A DNA stretch of 64,000 nucleotides from Fictibacillus phosphorivorans (lineage in GTDB: Bacteria > Bacillota > Bacilli > Bacillales > Fictibacillaceae): positions 3,534,001 to 3,598,000 of the forward strand of contig NZ_CP015378.1 of assembly GCF_001629705.1 (NCBI RefSeq), given 5' to 3'. The notes below the pieces were generated by a model. It made no database searches. It was not told where the DNA came from and was given only the letters and a program-made list of their open reading frames with translations. Shown here one piece after another: positions 54,174-63,958 of the stretch (position 1 is its first letter; each line of letters starts with the position of its first letter). The translations under genes were made by a program, and so were the position numbers.

Positions 54174-54521
54174 TCACGTTCTACGATAAGCATACCGAAA
54201 AAGAGCATAATAGTAAGGAATCATGAACAGAAGGATGATGAGCCCTATTCCTAAAGTAAGGTACATTAAAGTCGGTTCATTTTCCGGCAAGAAACTTTCA
54301 CCCATATAATAAAGCGAGCCGATCGACCATACGATGTTAAAGCCAAAATAGACTTTCCAAAATGATGGTGAAAACCATTCCCTTTTAAAAACATAACCCC
54401 ATAATCCAATGATTCCTATTATCGAAACGATCATATCGACAAAGGTCAAACTATGATAAAACTCTTTATCTAAAAAGCTAATCCCTGTAATGATGATAAA
54501 TAATATTGTGTAAACTTTCAT
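54174..54521 (-). CDS. small four-helix membrane protein, unknown
   Basis: A 115-residue protein made almost entirely of four hydrophobic segments separated by short charged turns (for example YVFKREWFSPSFW and GESFLPENEPT). No family is recognised. It lies between the terminator of the SbsC/propeller gene and the lipoprotein gene with a 42-nt gap to the latter, consistent with co-transcription. Confidence 0.6.
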   Translation of the reverse strand: MKVYTILFIIITGISFLDKEFYHSLTFVDMIVSIIGIIGLWGYVFKREWFSPSFWKVYFGFNIVWSIGSLYYMGESFLPENEPTLMYLTLGIGLIILLFMIPYYYALFRYAYRRT

Positions 54522-54557
54522 GGTTGCATGCTCCTTGTATTTCTTTCTTCTAGCAAA

Positions 54558-54591
54558 CGAAAAAGCTTGTAGCTCTGTACAAGCTTTTTCG
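54558..54591. terminator. terminator of the SbsC/propeller gene
   Basis: AAAAAGCTTGTA / TACAAGCTTTTT with a six-base loop, just after the stop at 54604. The A and T flanks allow termination in both directions. Confidence 0.9.
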
Positions 54592-54603
54592 TCATTTCAT
54601 TTA

Positions 54604-57096
54604 CTAATTGGAAGTTTGTGGCACACTTTCTAGAGAAGGATACTTGGTGAAGACTTTTTTATCTTTAGAAAGAAGGAAAACTTCATTGCTTTTGTTTACA
54701 AAACCAGAGTCTATTTCTTCATTAAAGAAAGCGATTTTCTCAAAGTCATCTTTTTTATAAACCATTCCTCTTGTAAATATATATTTAGTTCCTACATAGA
54801 TTACGGGTTGCTCAAACTTCACTTGAGCAGACTTCAAATCATCCTTTTTCGCTGCATAGAACACATTATACAAATGGTTTTGATCTACAAACATAGGAGA
54901 TCCATCGGGGTACTGATAAGAATCTTCAACAGATTGATCAACCACTTCTAGGTTAATCGTATCTATGCTATAAATCTTATCACCATTTCCTTCATTCACG
55001 TACAATATCGGACGGTTAGGATCGACTGCTAGCCTTTTGTAATTCCAAGCATGTGTTTGGTATCCAATCGTTGATTTCAGTTGTTTTAACAGATTTATGG
55101 TTTTTCCTGTTGCAAAAGAATACATGTAGAGCGGTCTAGAATCGTGTGTTCCTTTCAAATCTGTATAATAGACAGCCTTATCATCAACAGCTAGTTGCCC
55201 TGGAATCATTTCCGTTTTTATATGTGTTATCGTTCCCTCAGCTTTAGCAGGAAGAACAGCGATTTTACTCGCACCATAAAGTGCTACATAGATCTTTCCA
55301 TTTTTCAGTTCAATGTCTATAGGGTAGGAACCTATAAACACCGTTTTTTCTATATTGTATGTTTTTGCGTTAATCACGAAGAGTTTGTTAGCATATTTGG
55401 AAATGATATAGATCTTATCGTTTTCTTCATCGTAGACCCAATCCGTTACTTCATCCTTCATTTTAATTTGATTGTCTGATTTTTGTATATCTGTGGTTGC
55501 TGCTGGCAGTATAGTTACTCTCATTTTGGTTAATTTTTTGTACTCGTAACTATACATGTTACCTGATGAATCCATCACCATTAGATTAGACTTTATTGGT
55601 AATTTACGAATCATCTTGTAATTCTCTCGATCAAATACAGCTAGTGACGTATATACAAAGCGATCACGAATTAACCGTACATCATGATGAGACTCTTCAT
55701 TCAAATATCTTCCATGAATCGTTGTAAGATCATTCGCATCAAAACGGTAACGAGAAAAAAAGACGTCCCCTCGGTCGTATAAAAGTTTTCCACTGTTAGA
55801 AAAACCATATCCATCACTGTAATTATCTTGTGAAAGTAAGTCGTACGTATTTAAGTCTAGAGATCTAATATGAGTAGAATCTTGAAAATAAAGAATTCCG
55901 TTCTCCTTATCCAAAGCCATTTGTTCCATCCAAAAACTGTAATCTCGATTGGGTGTCCCTTCTTTATTAACTTCTGTATCCACCCCTGTATTTAAGTTTA
56001 ATTTCCTTAATGGCTCTGGCCCTCTCATTGCATAAAACATTTGATCGTCATAAATTTTAAACAATGTAATTGGAGGCAAAGGTGTCGAAATTGGTTTCGT
56101 CGTCACTGTTTCTAGGTTCACAATAACCGTTGGACTTGCAGATATATAGAGCTTTCCTTCATAAAGCTCCATATGAGTAGGATCCCAAACCGGCAGTTCT
56201 TTTACAGTCCGAAGATCTTTAGAAGACACGATATACAGTTTATCTTCGCGCCTTGAAAGTAAATAGAGGTAGCCTTTTGATTCATCAAGAATCATCTCGC
56301 TGATAGACCATTCTAGAAACTTCTTCTCAAACAACACTTTATAGCTTTCTTGAATGGCTTTTAGTCTTTGAGATAGTTGAGCAACCGTTTCTGGATGCTG
56401 TAATTTTGCTAACTTTGATTCAATTGTACTGTTTAAGCGTTCTAATGCAGCTTGAGGCTGGTTTGTTTCAATTGCTCGTTCCAAACTTTCAACGTCATTG
56501 GTTACACTCGTAATCTCTTGTTTAAGCGCAAGTGTGTTCTGAACATATGGTGCAATAGCTGACTGTGCAGGTTTCAAATAGTTTGATATAAAAGTTGCTC
56601 GAGCAAGATTATCATAAACCTTACTGTAAGTTGTTCCCGCCACATTAATTCTGTTGACTAAATCGTTATAAGCCTTTTCTGTGTCTGAAGATAGAGGAGA
56701 GACTTTATATTTGGCTACAAAATTTTCCTTTGAATTGGTAATTACTTTGCTCTGGTATACCGCTGCTCGAAACGCTACAGCACGATCATAAACGGTTTGT
56801 ACATACTTTATACGCGAAGCAAATTTTTGCTGGTCAGCTGAACGTAACGTTTTGAGTGCTGACTTTGTTTTGTTCAAGTTATCTCTCGTTTGAATAAACA
56901 ACTGTAAATCTACTTCTTTTAACTCAGCATTCCCTTTGAAAGTTAGTTGTGGTGCTAGTTTTTTCGCTGCAGATTCTGCAAGCTTTAGGTATGAATCAGT
57001 TTGTGCAACAGTTGCTGCGTTTACAGGTGATGCACCACCAAATATACCTGAAAACAACATTACTGCTAATAAAATAAAAATGGTTCCCTTTTTCAA
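54604..57096 (-). CDS. surface protein with SbsC-type N-terminus and beta-propeller
   Basis: An 830-residue exported protein: signal peptide (~1-27), a helical SbsC-like domain (~30-265; TYSKVYDNLARATFISNYLKPAQ matches KVYGK...YL of the other family members) and a YncE/quinoprotein-like propeller (~275-825). The propeller shows repeated KLYIVSSKD, GKLYISASP, DKIYIISKYANKLFVIN and GDKIYSIDTINLEVV blades. The helical part would hold the wall polymer and the propeller would be presented outward. It starts with TTG at 57096 because GAGG lies 7 nt upstream and the signal peptide follows at once. No catalytic motif is visible. Confidence 0.83.
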   Translation of the reverse strand: MKKGTIFILLAVMLFSGIFGGASPVNAATVAQTDSYLKLAESAAKKLAPQLTFKGNAELKEVDLQLFIQTRDNLNKTKSALKTLRSADQQKFASRIKYVQTVYDRAVAFRAAVYQSKVITNSKENFVAKYKVSPLSSDTEKAYNDLVNRINVAGTTYSKVYDNLARATFISNYLKPAQSAIAPYVQNTLALKQEITSVTNDVESLERAIETNQPQAALERLNSTIESKLAKLQHPETVAQLSQRLKAIQESYKVLFEKKFLEWSISEMILDESKGYLYLLSRREDKLYIVSSKDLRTVKELPVWDPTHMELYEGKLYISASPTVIVNLETVTTKPISTPLPPITLFKIYDDQMFYAMRGPEPLRKLNLNTGVDTEVNKEGTPNRDYSFWMEQMALDKENGILYFQDSTHIRSLDLNTYDLLSQDNYSDGYGFSNSGKLLYDRGDVFFSRYRFDANDLTTIHGRYLNEESHHDVRLIRDRFVYTSLAVFDRENYKMIRKLPIKSNLMVMDSSGNMYSYEYKKLTKMRVTILPAATTDIQKSDNQIKMKDEVTDWVYDEENDKIYIISKYANKLFVINAKTYNIEKTVFIGSYPIDIELKNGKIYVALYGASKIAVLPAKAEGTITHIKTEMIPGQLAVDDKAVYYTDLKGTHDSRPLYMYSFATGKTINLLKQLKSTIGYQTHAWNYKRLAVDPNRPILYVNEGNGDKIYSIDTINLEVVDQSVEDSYQYPDGSPMFVDQNHLYNVFYAAKKDDLKSAQVKFEQPVIYVGTKYIFTRGMVYKKDDFEKIAFFNEEIDSGFVNKSNEVFLLSKDKKVFTKYPSLESVPQTSN

Positions 57097-57362
57097 CGCA
57101 TGTCCTCATTTCCAAAGTTGATTACAACTCTATTAGTATATCAAAATACTAGAAAAATATTGTAATATAAGGGAATTTTATTCTTGTGATTATATTAGGG
57201 AAAATTTATAGGCTATTAGGATTTTAATGTCTCAAAAATTGGGGTAATTGCAAATCTTCTACAGTTGGATATATGGAGCAAGTAGGATGCAATCACTAAG
57301 AGTACATCTGATTATTAATAAGATTGATAACTTGGGGTTGACGTTATTGACCTTGATTCCTT

Positions 57363-57752
57363 TTATGTCTTATCAAACTTATTTATGAAGTATCTAAAAA
57401 ATAGACAAATATAAAAATACATAGTAACTATTAAAAATAATTCAAAGCCTAATATTGATAGCCCAATATAACTGTATACATCTTTAAATAGAACATAAAA
57501 ACTTGTGCCTGCTACACTCATAGTAAGTAACATAGCTGAAGAAAATCTACCCTTAGAACTTATATAGTCATACATTATAACTAAAATGGCACCAATCATT
57601 AGGGATAAACTTGGAACTAAAATTATAATATTTTGTAAATCCATAAACAAAAGGAAATCTGAATTCGCCTGAACTCCTTGATAAGTAAGTGTGAAGCCAA
57701 GAAATCCTATAAATAAGCATAACAAATTCCCAATTCTTAATATTAAATTCAT
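57363..57752 (-). CDS. small four-helix membrane protein, unknown
   Basis: A 129-residue hydrophobic protein with four predicted membrane segments (LLCLFIGFLGFTLTYQG; IIILVPSLSLMIGAILVIMYDYI; AMLLTMSVAGTSFYVLF; YIGLSILGFELFLIVTMYFYICLFF). GGGG lies 8 nt before the ATG, supporting a real gene. No family is recognised. It sits alone in an AT-rich area beside a decayed gene, so it may belong to a region of genome turnover. Confidence 0.55.
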   Translation of the reverse strand: MNLILRIGNLLCLFIGFLGFTLTYQGVQANSDFLLFMDLQNIIILVPSLSLMIGAILVIMYDYISSKGRFSSAMLLTMSVAGTSFYVLFKDVYSYIGLSILGFELFLIVTMYFYICLFFRYFINKFDKT

Positions 57753-57892
57753 TGAGTAAACCCCATTTGAAATTATATTTTATAGTTCTAAATATATATT
57801 GTATTTCTATTTCAACAATCATTTTGAAGGACAATATGTGGTTGTTGATCAAATGGAATTACAAAGGTTTTAGCCTCAATGTATCACTTTTT

Positions 57893-58637
57893 TTGTTTTT
57901 TTAGCGATTTTCTGACTATCACTTAAAACATTTTGATCTAGTCTGTAAGCGTAATTGGTTTTCGGTGATAGGGTGCTTGTAGAAATTCTTTGCTCCTGCA
58001 CTAATGATAAAATAAGTAGGCTATGCAAGGTTCAAAAAAGAATGAGTTGAGAAAACTTTGATCCATCGTGTCCTACTTTCAAACATCCACTTTTAAAATA
58101 TATTTTTAGCTACCATCTTTTTCAGACTGATTTTCAGCATCCCCTGTAAACAAGGAATTATTCTTGTTGTAGTTGATGTAAAGAACAGCACTCCAGTATT
58201 CAAATCCGTTTTACCATATTCTTTAACCGATCCAACGGAATTTTGCTTTAATAGATTTGCCTTTTTATGCTACCAGCAGTTTTAATCGTTAATTTTTCTC
58301 TCCAACATGATCAGCAGCTGGATGTGTAGAGATTATTACTTCAATGTCATCCACTTTCTGCTTCTTTAAGTATGCAACAACTGCATCACCTTTACCTTTA
58401 TTACAAGCTTCAAATATCATCACCATTAGGCGTTTTAATATATTTAGGATCACCTTGGTCAACGATAATAAAATGAACGGTCATTGGTTTAGGTTTTGTC
58501 GCAGCTTGAATAGAATTTAACTGAGAATAATAAAAATTACAAAAACTATTAGCCCCATTACTATTTAAAACAACATTATCATTCCATAATGTCCCCTCTT
58601 TAGTCTTATTAAGATTTAAATATTCAGATGTAAGCAA
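57893..58637 (-). pseudogene. decayed metallo-beta-lactamase-fold hydrolase (ComEC-like domain)
   Basis: In pieces across several frames the minus strand encodes an MBL-fold hydrolase: MTVHFIIVDQGDPKYIKTPNGDDI (near 58410-58500, expected VGQGDS altered), then after a frameshift NKGKGDAVVAYLKKQKVDD, IEVIISTHPAADHVG (~58305-58405), NNSLFTGDAENQSEKD (~58115-58170) and KVGHDGSKFS, THSFL, PTYFIISAGAKNFYKHP (~57955-58090). The metal motif HxxADH and the LFTGD, GHHGS-type motifs identify the family. At least three disruptions make it non-functional. No parental intact copy is in the window. Confidence 0.82.
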
Positions 58638-58669
58638 TGATCCTTTTCAAAGTTAATCTACTAAACTAC

Positions 58670-58719
58670 AAAAAAAGAACCACAGAATGACATGGCAGTC
58701 ACTAAGTGGTTCTTTTTTC
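58670..58719. terminator. terminator of the S-layer gene
   Basis: AAGAACCAC / GTGGTTCTT stem with a T-run on both sides, about 105 bp downstream of the S-layer stop codon. Confidence 0.82.
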
Positions 58720-58733
58720 TACTATGGAAGAGG

Positions 58734-58773
58734 GTGCTAAATTAAGATACATTAGTAATCCTTAAATTAGCAC
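58734..58773 (-). repeat. inverted repeat in the S-layer mRNA 3' region
   Basis: GTGCTAAATTAAG and CTTAAATTAGCAC pair over about 12 of 13 positions around a 14-base loop, between the S-layer stop codon and the terminator. No T-run follows, so it is not an obvious terminator. It might stabilise the 3' end. Confidence 0.5.
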
Positions 58774-58823
58774 ATCCTCCCCTGTTTGAGTCATTCAAAT
58801 GATTAGATTTTAGACTCTTTTAA

Positions 58824-61610
58824 TTACTTAACTAAAGTTACAGTAATTGATACAGGAGCAGCTAACAAATCAGCATTGGCAGAAGTAGAAACCGCTGGAA
58901 CAACAATTGTTACACTTCCTGCTTTTGTATCGTCAGTAAGTGAAAGATTTCCACTAGCTTCAGTTACATTGTTAAGGTTAGTTACTACTGGTGTAGCAGG
59001 TACAACTTGTAATCCGTTCTTTAATAGGTCAAGACCATTTGCAATGTCATAAGTCATAGTTTTACCAAATTGATCTTGTACCGTTAGAACTGGATTTAAA
59101 GCATATTTTGTTCCAGCATTATTAAGCTTACCGAATAGTAGTTCTTCTACAGATACAGTTGTTCCACCAAGAACTGATAGGTCAACAGTACGGCTAGAAG
59201 TGTTTACTGCTGCTTTAGTAACAACTGAATCAGTATTCTTGTAAGAAACATCTAAAGTATCAACTGTAACTCCACCAACTGTTGCAGTAATCTTAACTGT
59301 TCCAGAGTTAACTAGTTTTAGAACAGCATCAGAAGTCAAAGCAACTGTACCTGTACCAGTGCCATAAGCAACAGTATCTAGGAATCCTTGGTCTTTAGAA
59401 TTAGATGTAGTAGCTGTAATTGATGCAGTAGAACCATCTAATGTTTCTGTTCCGATAACATTACCATACTTATCTAACTGCTTAAGTACAAAAGTTACCT
59501 CATCATCAAGATCAACACCAGTTTCATTTGCATCATTATCAGCGTCTAAAACTGAGTTTTGAGAACTTAGAACTAGATCGTACTTAGCAATTGCGCTGTC
59601 AAAATCACTAGCTGTTACAGCGATTGATTTAGTAAATACAACTTTACCTGAAGCATCTTTGTATTCAACAGTTACAGTAGTGGATCCTTTAACACCATTT
59701 TGTGCTGGTAAAGCGATAGTAACATCTCCATCAGCTGCGACAGTCGCTTCTGCAACACGAGTATTTCCAGACTTAACGCTTAATTTACTTCCATCATCAT
59801 ACGTTACTACTGATGTAGTATCATTAGAAGTTGTAACATTGGCTGGGTAAACAATAGCATTAGCGTATTGGTCTTTAAGTGAAAGTGATACTGTTTCTGA
59901 ACTTGCTAGACCATTTGCAGATGTATCTAGAGATACTTTATTGCTACCTAATGTAGCATCAGCAATCTTTTCGTTAGCTTTTACATCAAATGAAACTGTT
60001 GTTTCAAGATCTCCAACTTTAATCTTAGCTTGGGCTTTACCAGTTGTAATAGTATTGATTACAAATTGACCCCCAACTACATTAACATTTGCTACAGTTG
60101 GTGTTAGGTTTGTAATTTTGTAGTTCAAGGGAGAAGCTACCGGGCTTAAAAGAACGATGTTTCCATCAACATCTTTAGCGAATAGGTTTAATACAGCACC
60201 ATCTTCGTTAACTTTTAATGATGAAACTAATTCTCCAGATTTCTTAGCAGTTTCATAATCAGTTACTTCAGATCCTGAAGTTAAAGATCCAATGTGAAGA
60301 CCTTCAAAACCAGATACTTCTAGTTCTGGTGCTACATCAACTTTAACTGCTCCAGTTGTAGCCAATACTTCTGAACCATCTTTAACTTTAATTTCTACAT
60401 AGAAAGATTTTGCATCAGCAGTTGTTACTACACCAGTAGTAGGGTTAACTGCAGAGTCTGTTGCAGCAATTTCGATATCTAAAGTGCTGTTATCTAATAC
60501 AAGACCGTTTGTATCTTTAACAACCACTGCATCAAGGATGCTGTCTCCATCGTAGAATTTAGTTTTAGATAATTGTACAGTTTTTACAGCTGCAATCTCA
60601 TACTTAAATTCTACAGAAGCTGCTTCTTTCATTGTAGTTCCTGTTGCAGATTTAACTCCATCTACTGTTACTTTATAAGTATCATTATCGATTAGAGATT
60701 GGTTGAAAGTTAATGTTACTTCTTTTTTATTAGAAGCATTAACTTCAGCCTTTATAACAGTTACATTTTTGTCTACTGTAAAGTTGCTAGCTGCAACATC
60801 ACCAATTTCTCCAGCGAATGTTACTACAGCTTGTGTAGCGTTAATCGCACTTACAGACTCAACTTTAGGAGTTTTAGCAGCTTCGATTTTCTTTCCAAGC
60901 TCAGTCCAGTCAGCAGCAATGATTTCTTTGATTGTTGCAAGACCTTTTACAGCTTTGAAAGAAGCTTCAGCGTTTTTGTATTGAACTTCTGCTTCTTCTA
61001 CTTTACCAGCAGCGATAAGCTTTAGACCTTCAGCAACACGGTCAGCAGTGATTGCTGCATAGTGTCCATCTTTACGATCTGCTTCTAGGTCTGCAGTAAG
61101 GTACATTGTAGCGAAGCTAGTTTGCATTTCTTTACCGTAAACTTTAGGGAAAGTTTCTTTAGCTTGCTTGATTTTAGCAGCAAGAAGAACATTTCCTTCT
61201 TTAAGAGATGCTACGTCAGCAGCTTTAACTACTGCTTGGTGTGCAGCTGGAAGAATTTCAGTTCCAACGCGCACTGCGTTGTTGTATGCGTTAGCACGAG
61301 CAACTGTGTCGATCGTACCTTGGATACGTGAAGATAAGTAAGCTTTTTGTTTAGCATCAGATAGAGCAGCGATTTTTGCTTTCGCACGGTTAAGCTCGTC
61401 GTTTGCTTCTTTAATGTCTACTTTTGTTTTGTAGTCAGCGTTCTTTGTATACTCAGCGTGAAGGCCGTTTGCAGCTTCACGAGCTACGTTTACTTGCTTT
61501 TCTGCTTGCTCGTAAGTTACTGAAGCAGCACTTGCTGGTACAGCTGCTACTAATGCACTTGCCGCAACCGCTGAAGCTGTTGCAACTTTAAATACTCTCT
61601 TGTTAGCCAT
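58824..61610 (-). CDS. SbsC-type S-layer protein
   Basis: A 928-residue surface-layer protein. The signal peptide MANKRVFKVATASAVAASAL...ASA precedes a helical wall-polymer-binding domain (~35-260; ANAYNNAVRVGTEILPAAHQ, KVYGKEMQTSFATMYLTADLEADRK) like that of Geobacillus SbsC. It continues with Ig-like beta domains (VESVSAINATQAVVTF..., ending in VSITVTLVK). There are no SLH motifs. Low Cys, and high Val, Thr, Ala and Lys content, is typical of S-layers. AAGGGG lies ahead of the ATG at 61610; an earlier in-frame start would precede the signal peptide. Export probably uses SecA2/SlaP, and glycosylation by the window's genes is plausible but not shown. Confidence 0.9.
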   Translation of the reverse strand: MANKRVFKVATASAVAASALVAAVPASAASVTYEQAEKQVNVAREAANGLHAEYTKNADYKTKVDIKEANDELNRAKAKIAALSDAKQKAYLSSRIQGTIDTVARANAYNNAVRVGTEILPAAHQAVVKAADVASLKEGNVLLAAKIKQAKETFPKVYGKEMQTSFATMYLTADLEADRKDGHYAAITADRVAEGLKLIAAGKVEEAEVQYKNAEASFKAVKGLATIKEIIAADWTELGKKIEAAKTPKVESVSAINATQAVVTFAGEIGDVAASNFTVDKNVTVIKAEVNASNKKEVTLTFNQSLIDNDTYKVTVDGVKSATGTTMKEAASVEFKYEIAAVKTVQLSKTKFYDGDSILDAVVVKDTNGLVLDNSTLDIEIAATDSAVNPTTGVVTTADAKSFYVEIKVKDGSEVLATTGAVKVDVAPELEVSGFEGLHIGSLTSGSEVTDYETAKKSGELVSSLKVNEDGAVLNLFAKDVDGNIVLLSPVASPLNYKITNLTPTVANVNVVGGQFVINTITTGKAQAKIKVGDLETTVSFDVKANEKIADATLGSNKVSLDTSANGLASSETVSLSLKDQYANAIVYPANVTTSNDTTSVVTYDDGSKLSVKSGNTRVAEATVAADGDVTIALPAQNGVKGSTTVTVEYKDASGKVVFTKSIAVTASDFDSAIAKYDLVLSSQNSVLDADNDANETGVDLDDEVTFVLKQLDKYGNVIGTETLDGSTASITATTSNSKDQGFLDTVAYGTGTGTVALTSDAVLKLVNSGTVKITATVGGVTVDTLDVSYKNTDSVVTKAAVNTSSRTVDLSVLGGTTVSVEELLFGKLNNAGTKYALNPVLTVQDQFGKTMTYDIANGLDLLKNGLQVVPATPVVTNLNNVTEASGNLSLTDDTKAGSVTIVVPAVSTSANADLLAAPVSITVTLVK

Positions 61611-62019
61611 GTTAAAAATGACCCCTTCCATATAGTAAATATTTTTTTACAAAATTAAACAGTACAAGATAAGTAGATTCGTAGTTTTTTAATAAACCCC
61701 GATATATCAGCACTATTTAATTTCAAAACCATAAGTTATGTAGACCTACGACCATATCCCTAACGTTATGAAACTATTTGGAAATAACAGTAGAAAATGG
61801 AAACTTTGGAATACATTTCATATGATATAACAAATTTTGATAAATTACTAGCATTTTTTTGAAATTTTTTATAAAAATTTCCTTACATTTGAAACTTCGG
61901 ATGTGTTTTACGACAATTTTTTCACTCGAGCTAATTACTTTATCGGAAAAGTATACGAATGTTTTAGTAGTATTTTAAAAAAAGTTCAAAAAAAGTAAAA
62001 AAAAGTGAGTTTCATAGAC
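61611..62019. other. long AT-rich leader/promoter region of the S-layer gene
   Basis: Some 410 bp without coding capacity between the S-layer start and the next gene's terminator. S-layer genes often have long stable leaders and several promoters, but I could not single out a convincing promoter pair here. Confidence 0.5.
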
Positions 62020-62055
62020 AAAAAAAGCCCTTCTCTATAAAAAGAAGGACTTTAG
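62020..62055 (-). terminator. terminator of the GT2 gene at 62066
   Basis: On the minus strand AAAGTCCTTCT pairs with AGAAGGGCTTT (one G-U pair) and seven T follow, 10 nt after the stop. Confidence 0.87.
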
Positions 62056-62065
62056 TATCATTCTG

Positions 62066-62869
62066 CTATTTAGCAGTTTGATTGTATTCTTTTATTTCGG
62101 TTAAAGACTTTTTGTAAGAATTAATCGGATCGTTAATCGTGTTCCATTTCTTTAAGTAAAATAGATGGAACAAAATTAACCCAAGAGGTTTACCATAAAT
62201 TCGAATAAATAAGGGACCTTTTTTTGTTATATCCAAATTGTTTACAATTTCTTGTCCTCTTTTCTTATGATACACGACGACGGTCGGTTCATAAGCAATT
62301 TTAAACCCGGCTGCTTTTAAGTCATGAAGAATAATGTTTTCTTCACCGGATTTGTAAGGGCTGCCTAGACCAAAGCGCTCATCGAATAGAATTCTTTCAT
62401 TCTTAAAACAGTGCGTCTTTGCAAAAATTTCAATAGAAGATTTTCTTAAGAAATCGATGCGGCTGATTTCTTTCTTCGGTTGAGTAGAGTAGTTTTTATA
62501 GTCTCTTTGTAAAAGTGGATCGTGAATTTTGAAACAGATGACGTCATTGGATGAATGCTCTTGAAAAGCGTTCATCACTTTCTGAAGACCATCTTCAGGA
62601 TACCAGCAATCGTCATCAGAGAATGTGACATAGTCACCCGTAATATACGGCAATCCTTTGTTTCGTGCCATGGATAAACCTTTTTGATTCAATTTAATAT
62701 GTTTGTATGTAAACGTATGTTGTTTCAACATCTCTTCTACTACCTCATGATTATCTTGAGATACCATAATGACTTCGAAATCTGTATACGTTTGTTTGGA
62801 TAAGCTATCTAACAGTCGGAAGAGTTCTTGCTCTCTTTGTCCTAGTGTTGGAATGATGATACTGATCAT
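62066..62869 (-). CDS. family 2 glycosyltransferase
   Basis: A 267-residue soluble GT-A enzyme: ISIIIPTLGQREQELFRLLDSL, VMVSQDNHEVV, ARNKGLPYITGDYVTFSDDDCWYP (DXD-type site) and GLGSPYKSGEENIILHDLKAAG. The GEE region resembles galactosyl or rhamnosyl transferases of surface polysaccharides. It stands alone next to the S-layer gene, where glycan genes are often found, so it may take part in S-layer or wall-polymer glycosylation. CGGAGGA lies before the ATG. Donor and acceptor are unknown. Confidence 0.85.
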   Translation of the reverse strand: MISIIIPTLGQREQELFRLLDSLSKQTYTDFEVIMVSQDNHEVVEEMLKQHTFTYKHIKLNQKGLSMARNKGLPYITGDYVTFSDDDCWYPEDGLQKVMNAFQEHSSNDVICFKIHDPLLQRDYKNYSTQPKKEISRIDFLRKSSIEIFAKTHCFKNERILFDERFGLGSPYKSGEENIILHDLKAAGFKIAYEPTVVVYHKKRGQEIVNNLDITKKGPLFIRIYGKPLGLILFHLFYLKKWNTINDPINSYKKSLTEIKEYNQTAK

Positions 62870-63020
62870 AACATCCTCCGAGTTTCTTATTAAATATAAT
62901 CATTATATAATGTTGCCTTTTTCTGCTGCATTTCAAACCTGTCACTTAACAAGGTTGCTCAAATTATTGTAGCACAGTTCGTATACTTTTTCTTTATCAA
63001 AATCCTCTGTAACTTTATAT

Positions 63021-63061
63021 AAAAAAATCTCATCTATTCCTACTCGAATAAATGAGATTTG
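63021..63061 (-). terminator. terminator of the NlpC/P60 gene
   Basis: On the minus strand AAATCTCAT / ATGAGATTT with a T-run, just beyond the stop at 63072. Confidence 0.83.
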
Positions 63062-63071
63062 TTTCGCTTTC

Positions 63072-63785
63072 TTATAAAACTCGTTTTGCTCCAACATAAC
63101 GTTGTTTCCAATAGCTTGAACTCATGCTATCTACTTTTACATTCTTAGAAGCACTATGGATGATCTGTCCGTTCCCGATATAGATCGCAACGTGAGAGAC
63201 TCCTTTTCCGCTCGTGTTATAAAACACTAGGTCTCCCGGAAGAAGAGAAGATACTTTCTTTCCTGTGTTGTACATATCTTGAGAGCGCCTTGGCAAACTA
63301 ACTCCTTGTTGCTTCATTACATAAGATACGTAACCGCTGCAATCAAATCCGGTTTGTGGGCTTGTTCCGCCATATGTATATCTAACACCTTGAAGCTTTT
63401 TAGCTGCGTTTACGTTAAATGTTTTCACCGTTGCTTTTTTTGCTGGTGCTTTTTTGGCAACTACCTTTACTGCTGCAGCTTTTTGTTTGATGAGTTTAAT
63501 CGTATTCTTATCCGCAACTCCTGTTGCTTTTAAGCGATATTGTTTTTGAAACTTACTTACCGCACTTTTCGTATATGTACCATAATACGTTGTATAACCT
63601 TGATTATATGTAAAGTGGCCAGTTTTCTTTAAAGCGACTTGTAGATCTTTAACTTCTTTATGTGTCATACCTTGCTTTAATTGTCGATCTCCTAGAGCAG
63701 CGTCTGCAGATAAAGGATTTGAGACAAATACTACAGCAGCTAATGCAATTGTACCTAAGGCTTTTGTAACAAAAGATTTCTTCAT
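63072..63785 (-). CDS. secreted NlpC/P60 DL-endopeptidase with peptidoglycan-binding domain
   Basis: A 237-residue exported wall hydrolase. Signal peptide ~1-29, a PG_binding_1 domain (~33-103; LKQGMTHKEVKDLQVALKKTG, YGTYTKSAVSKFQ), a Lys/Ala-rich linker and an NlpC/P60 domain. The catalytic Cys149 is in TGFDCSGY, His198 in GVSHVAIYIG and the third polar residue His210 in GQIIHSAS. It would cleave gamma-D-Glu-diamino acid bonds during growth. GAGGGG lies upstream of the ATG. It has its own terminator. Confidence 0.93.
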   Translation of the reverse strand: MKKSFVTKALGTIALAAVVFVSNPLSADAALGDRQLKQGMTHKEVKDLQVALKKTGHFTYNQGYTTYYGTYTKSAVSKFQKQYRLKATGVADKNTIKLIKQKAAAVKVVAKKAPAKKATVKTFNVNAAKKLQGVRYTYGGTSPQTGFDCSGYVSYVMKQQGVSLPRRSQDMYNTGKKVSSLLPGDLVFYNTSGKGVSHVAIYIGNGQIIHSASKNVKVDSMSSSYWKQRYVGAKRVL

Positions 63786-63914
63786 TATGTATGATTCCCC
63801 TCAATTTCCTATATTTTTACACGTTTTTACAATCTTCTTGTATTCTATCGTAAGAATGTTTCAGAACTAGGTATTTTATATTACAGATATATTACAAATA
63901 GAATTTTCAGACAT

Positions 63915-63946
63915 CAAAAAGGGACTGTATGGGTATACAGTCCCTT
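63915..63946 (-). terminator. terminator of a gene entering from the right
   Basis: GGGACTGTAT / ATACAGTCCC with a four-base loop; on the minus strand TTTTTG follows. It lies 13 nt after the stop codon of the partial gene at 63959. Confidence 0.88.
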
Positions 63947-63958
63947 AATTTTGATTTA

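Noticed and set aside
58410..58637. A 75-residue minus-strand reading frame as a small gene
   Set aside because: It is the first fragment of the decayed MBL hydrolase, whose later motifs continue in other frames.
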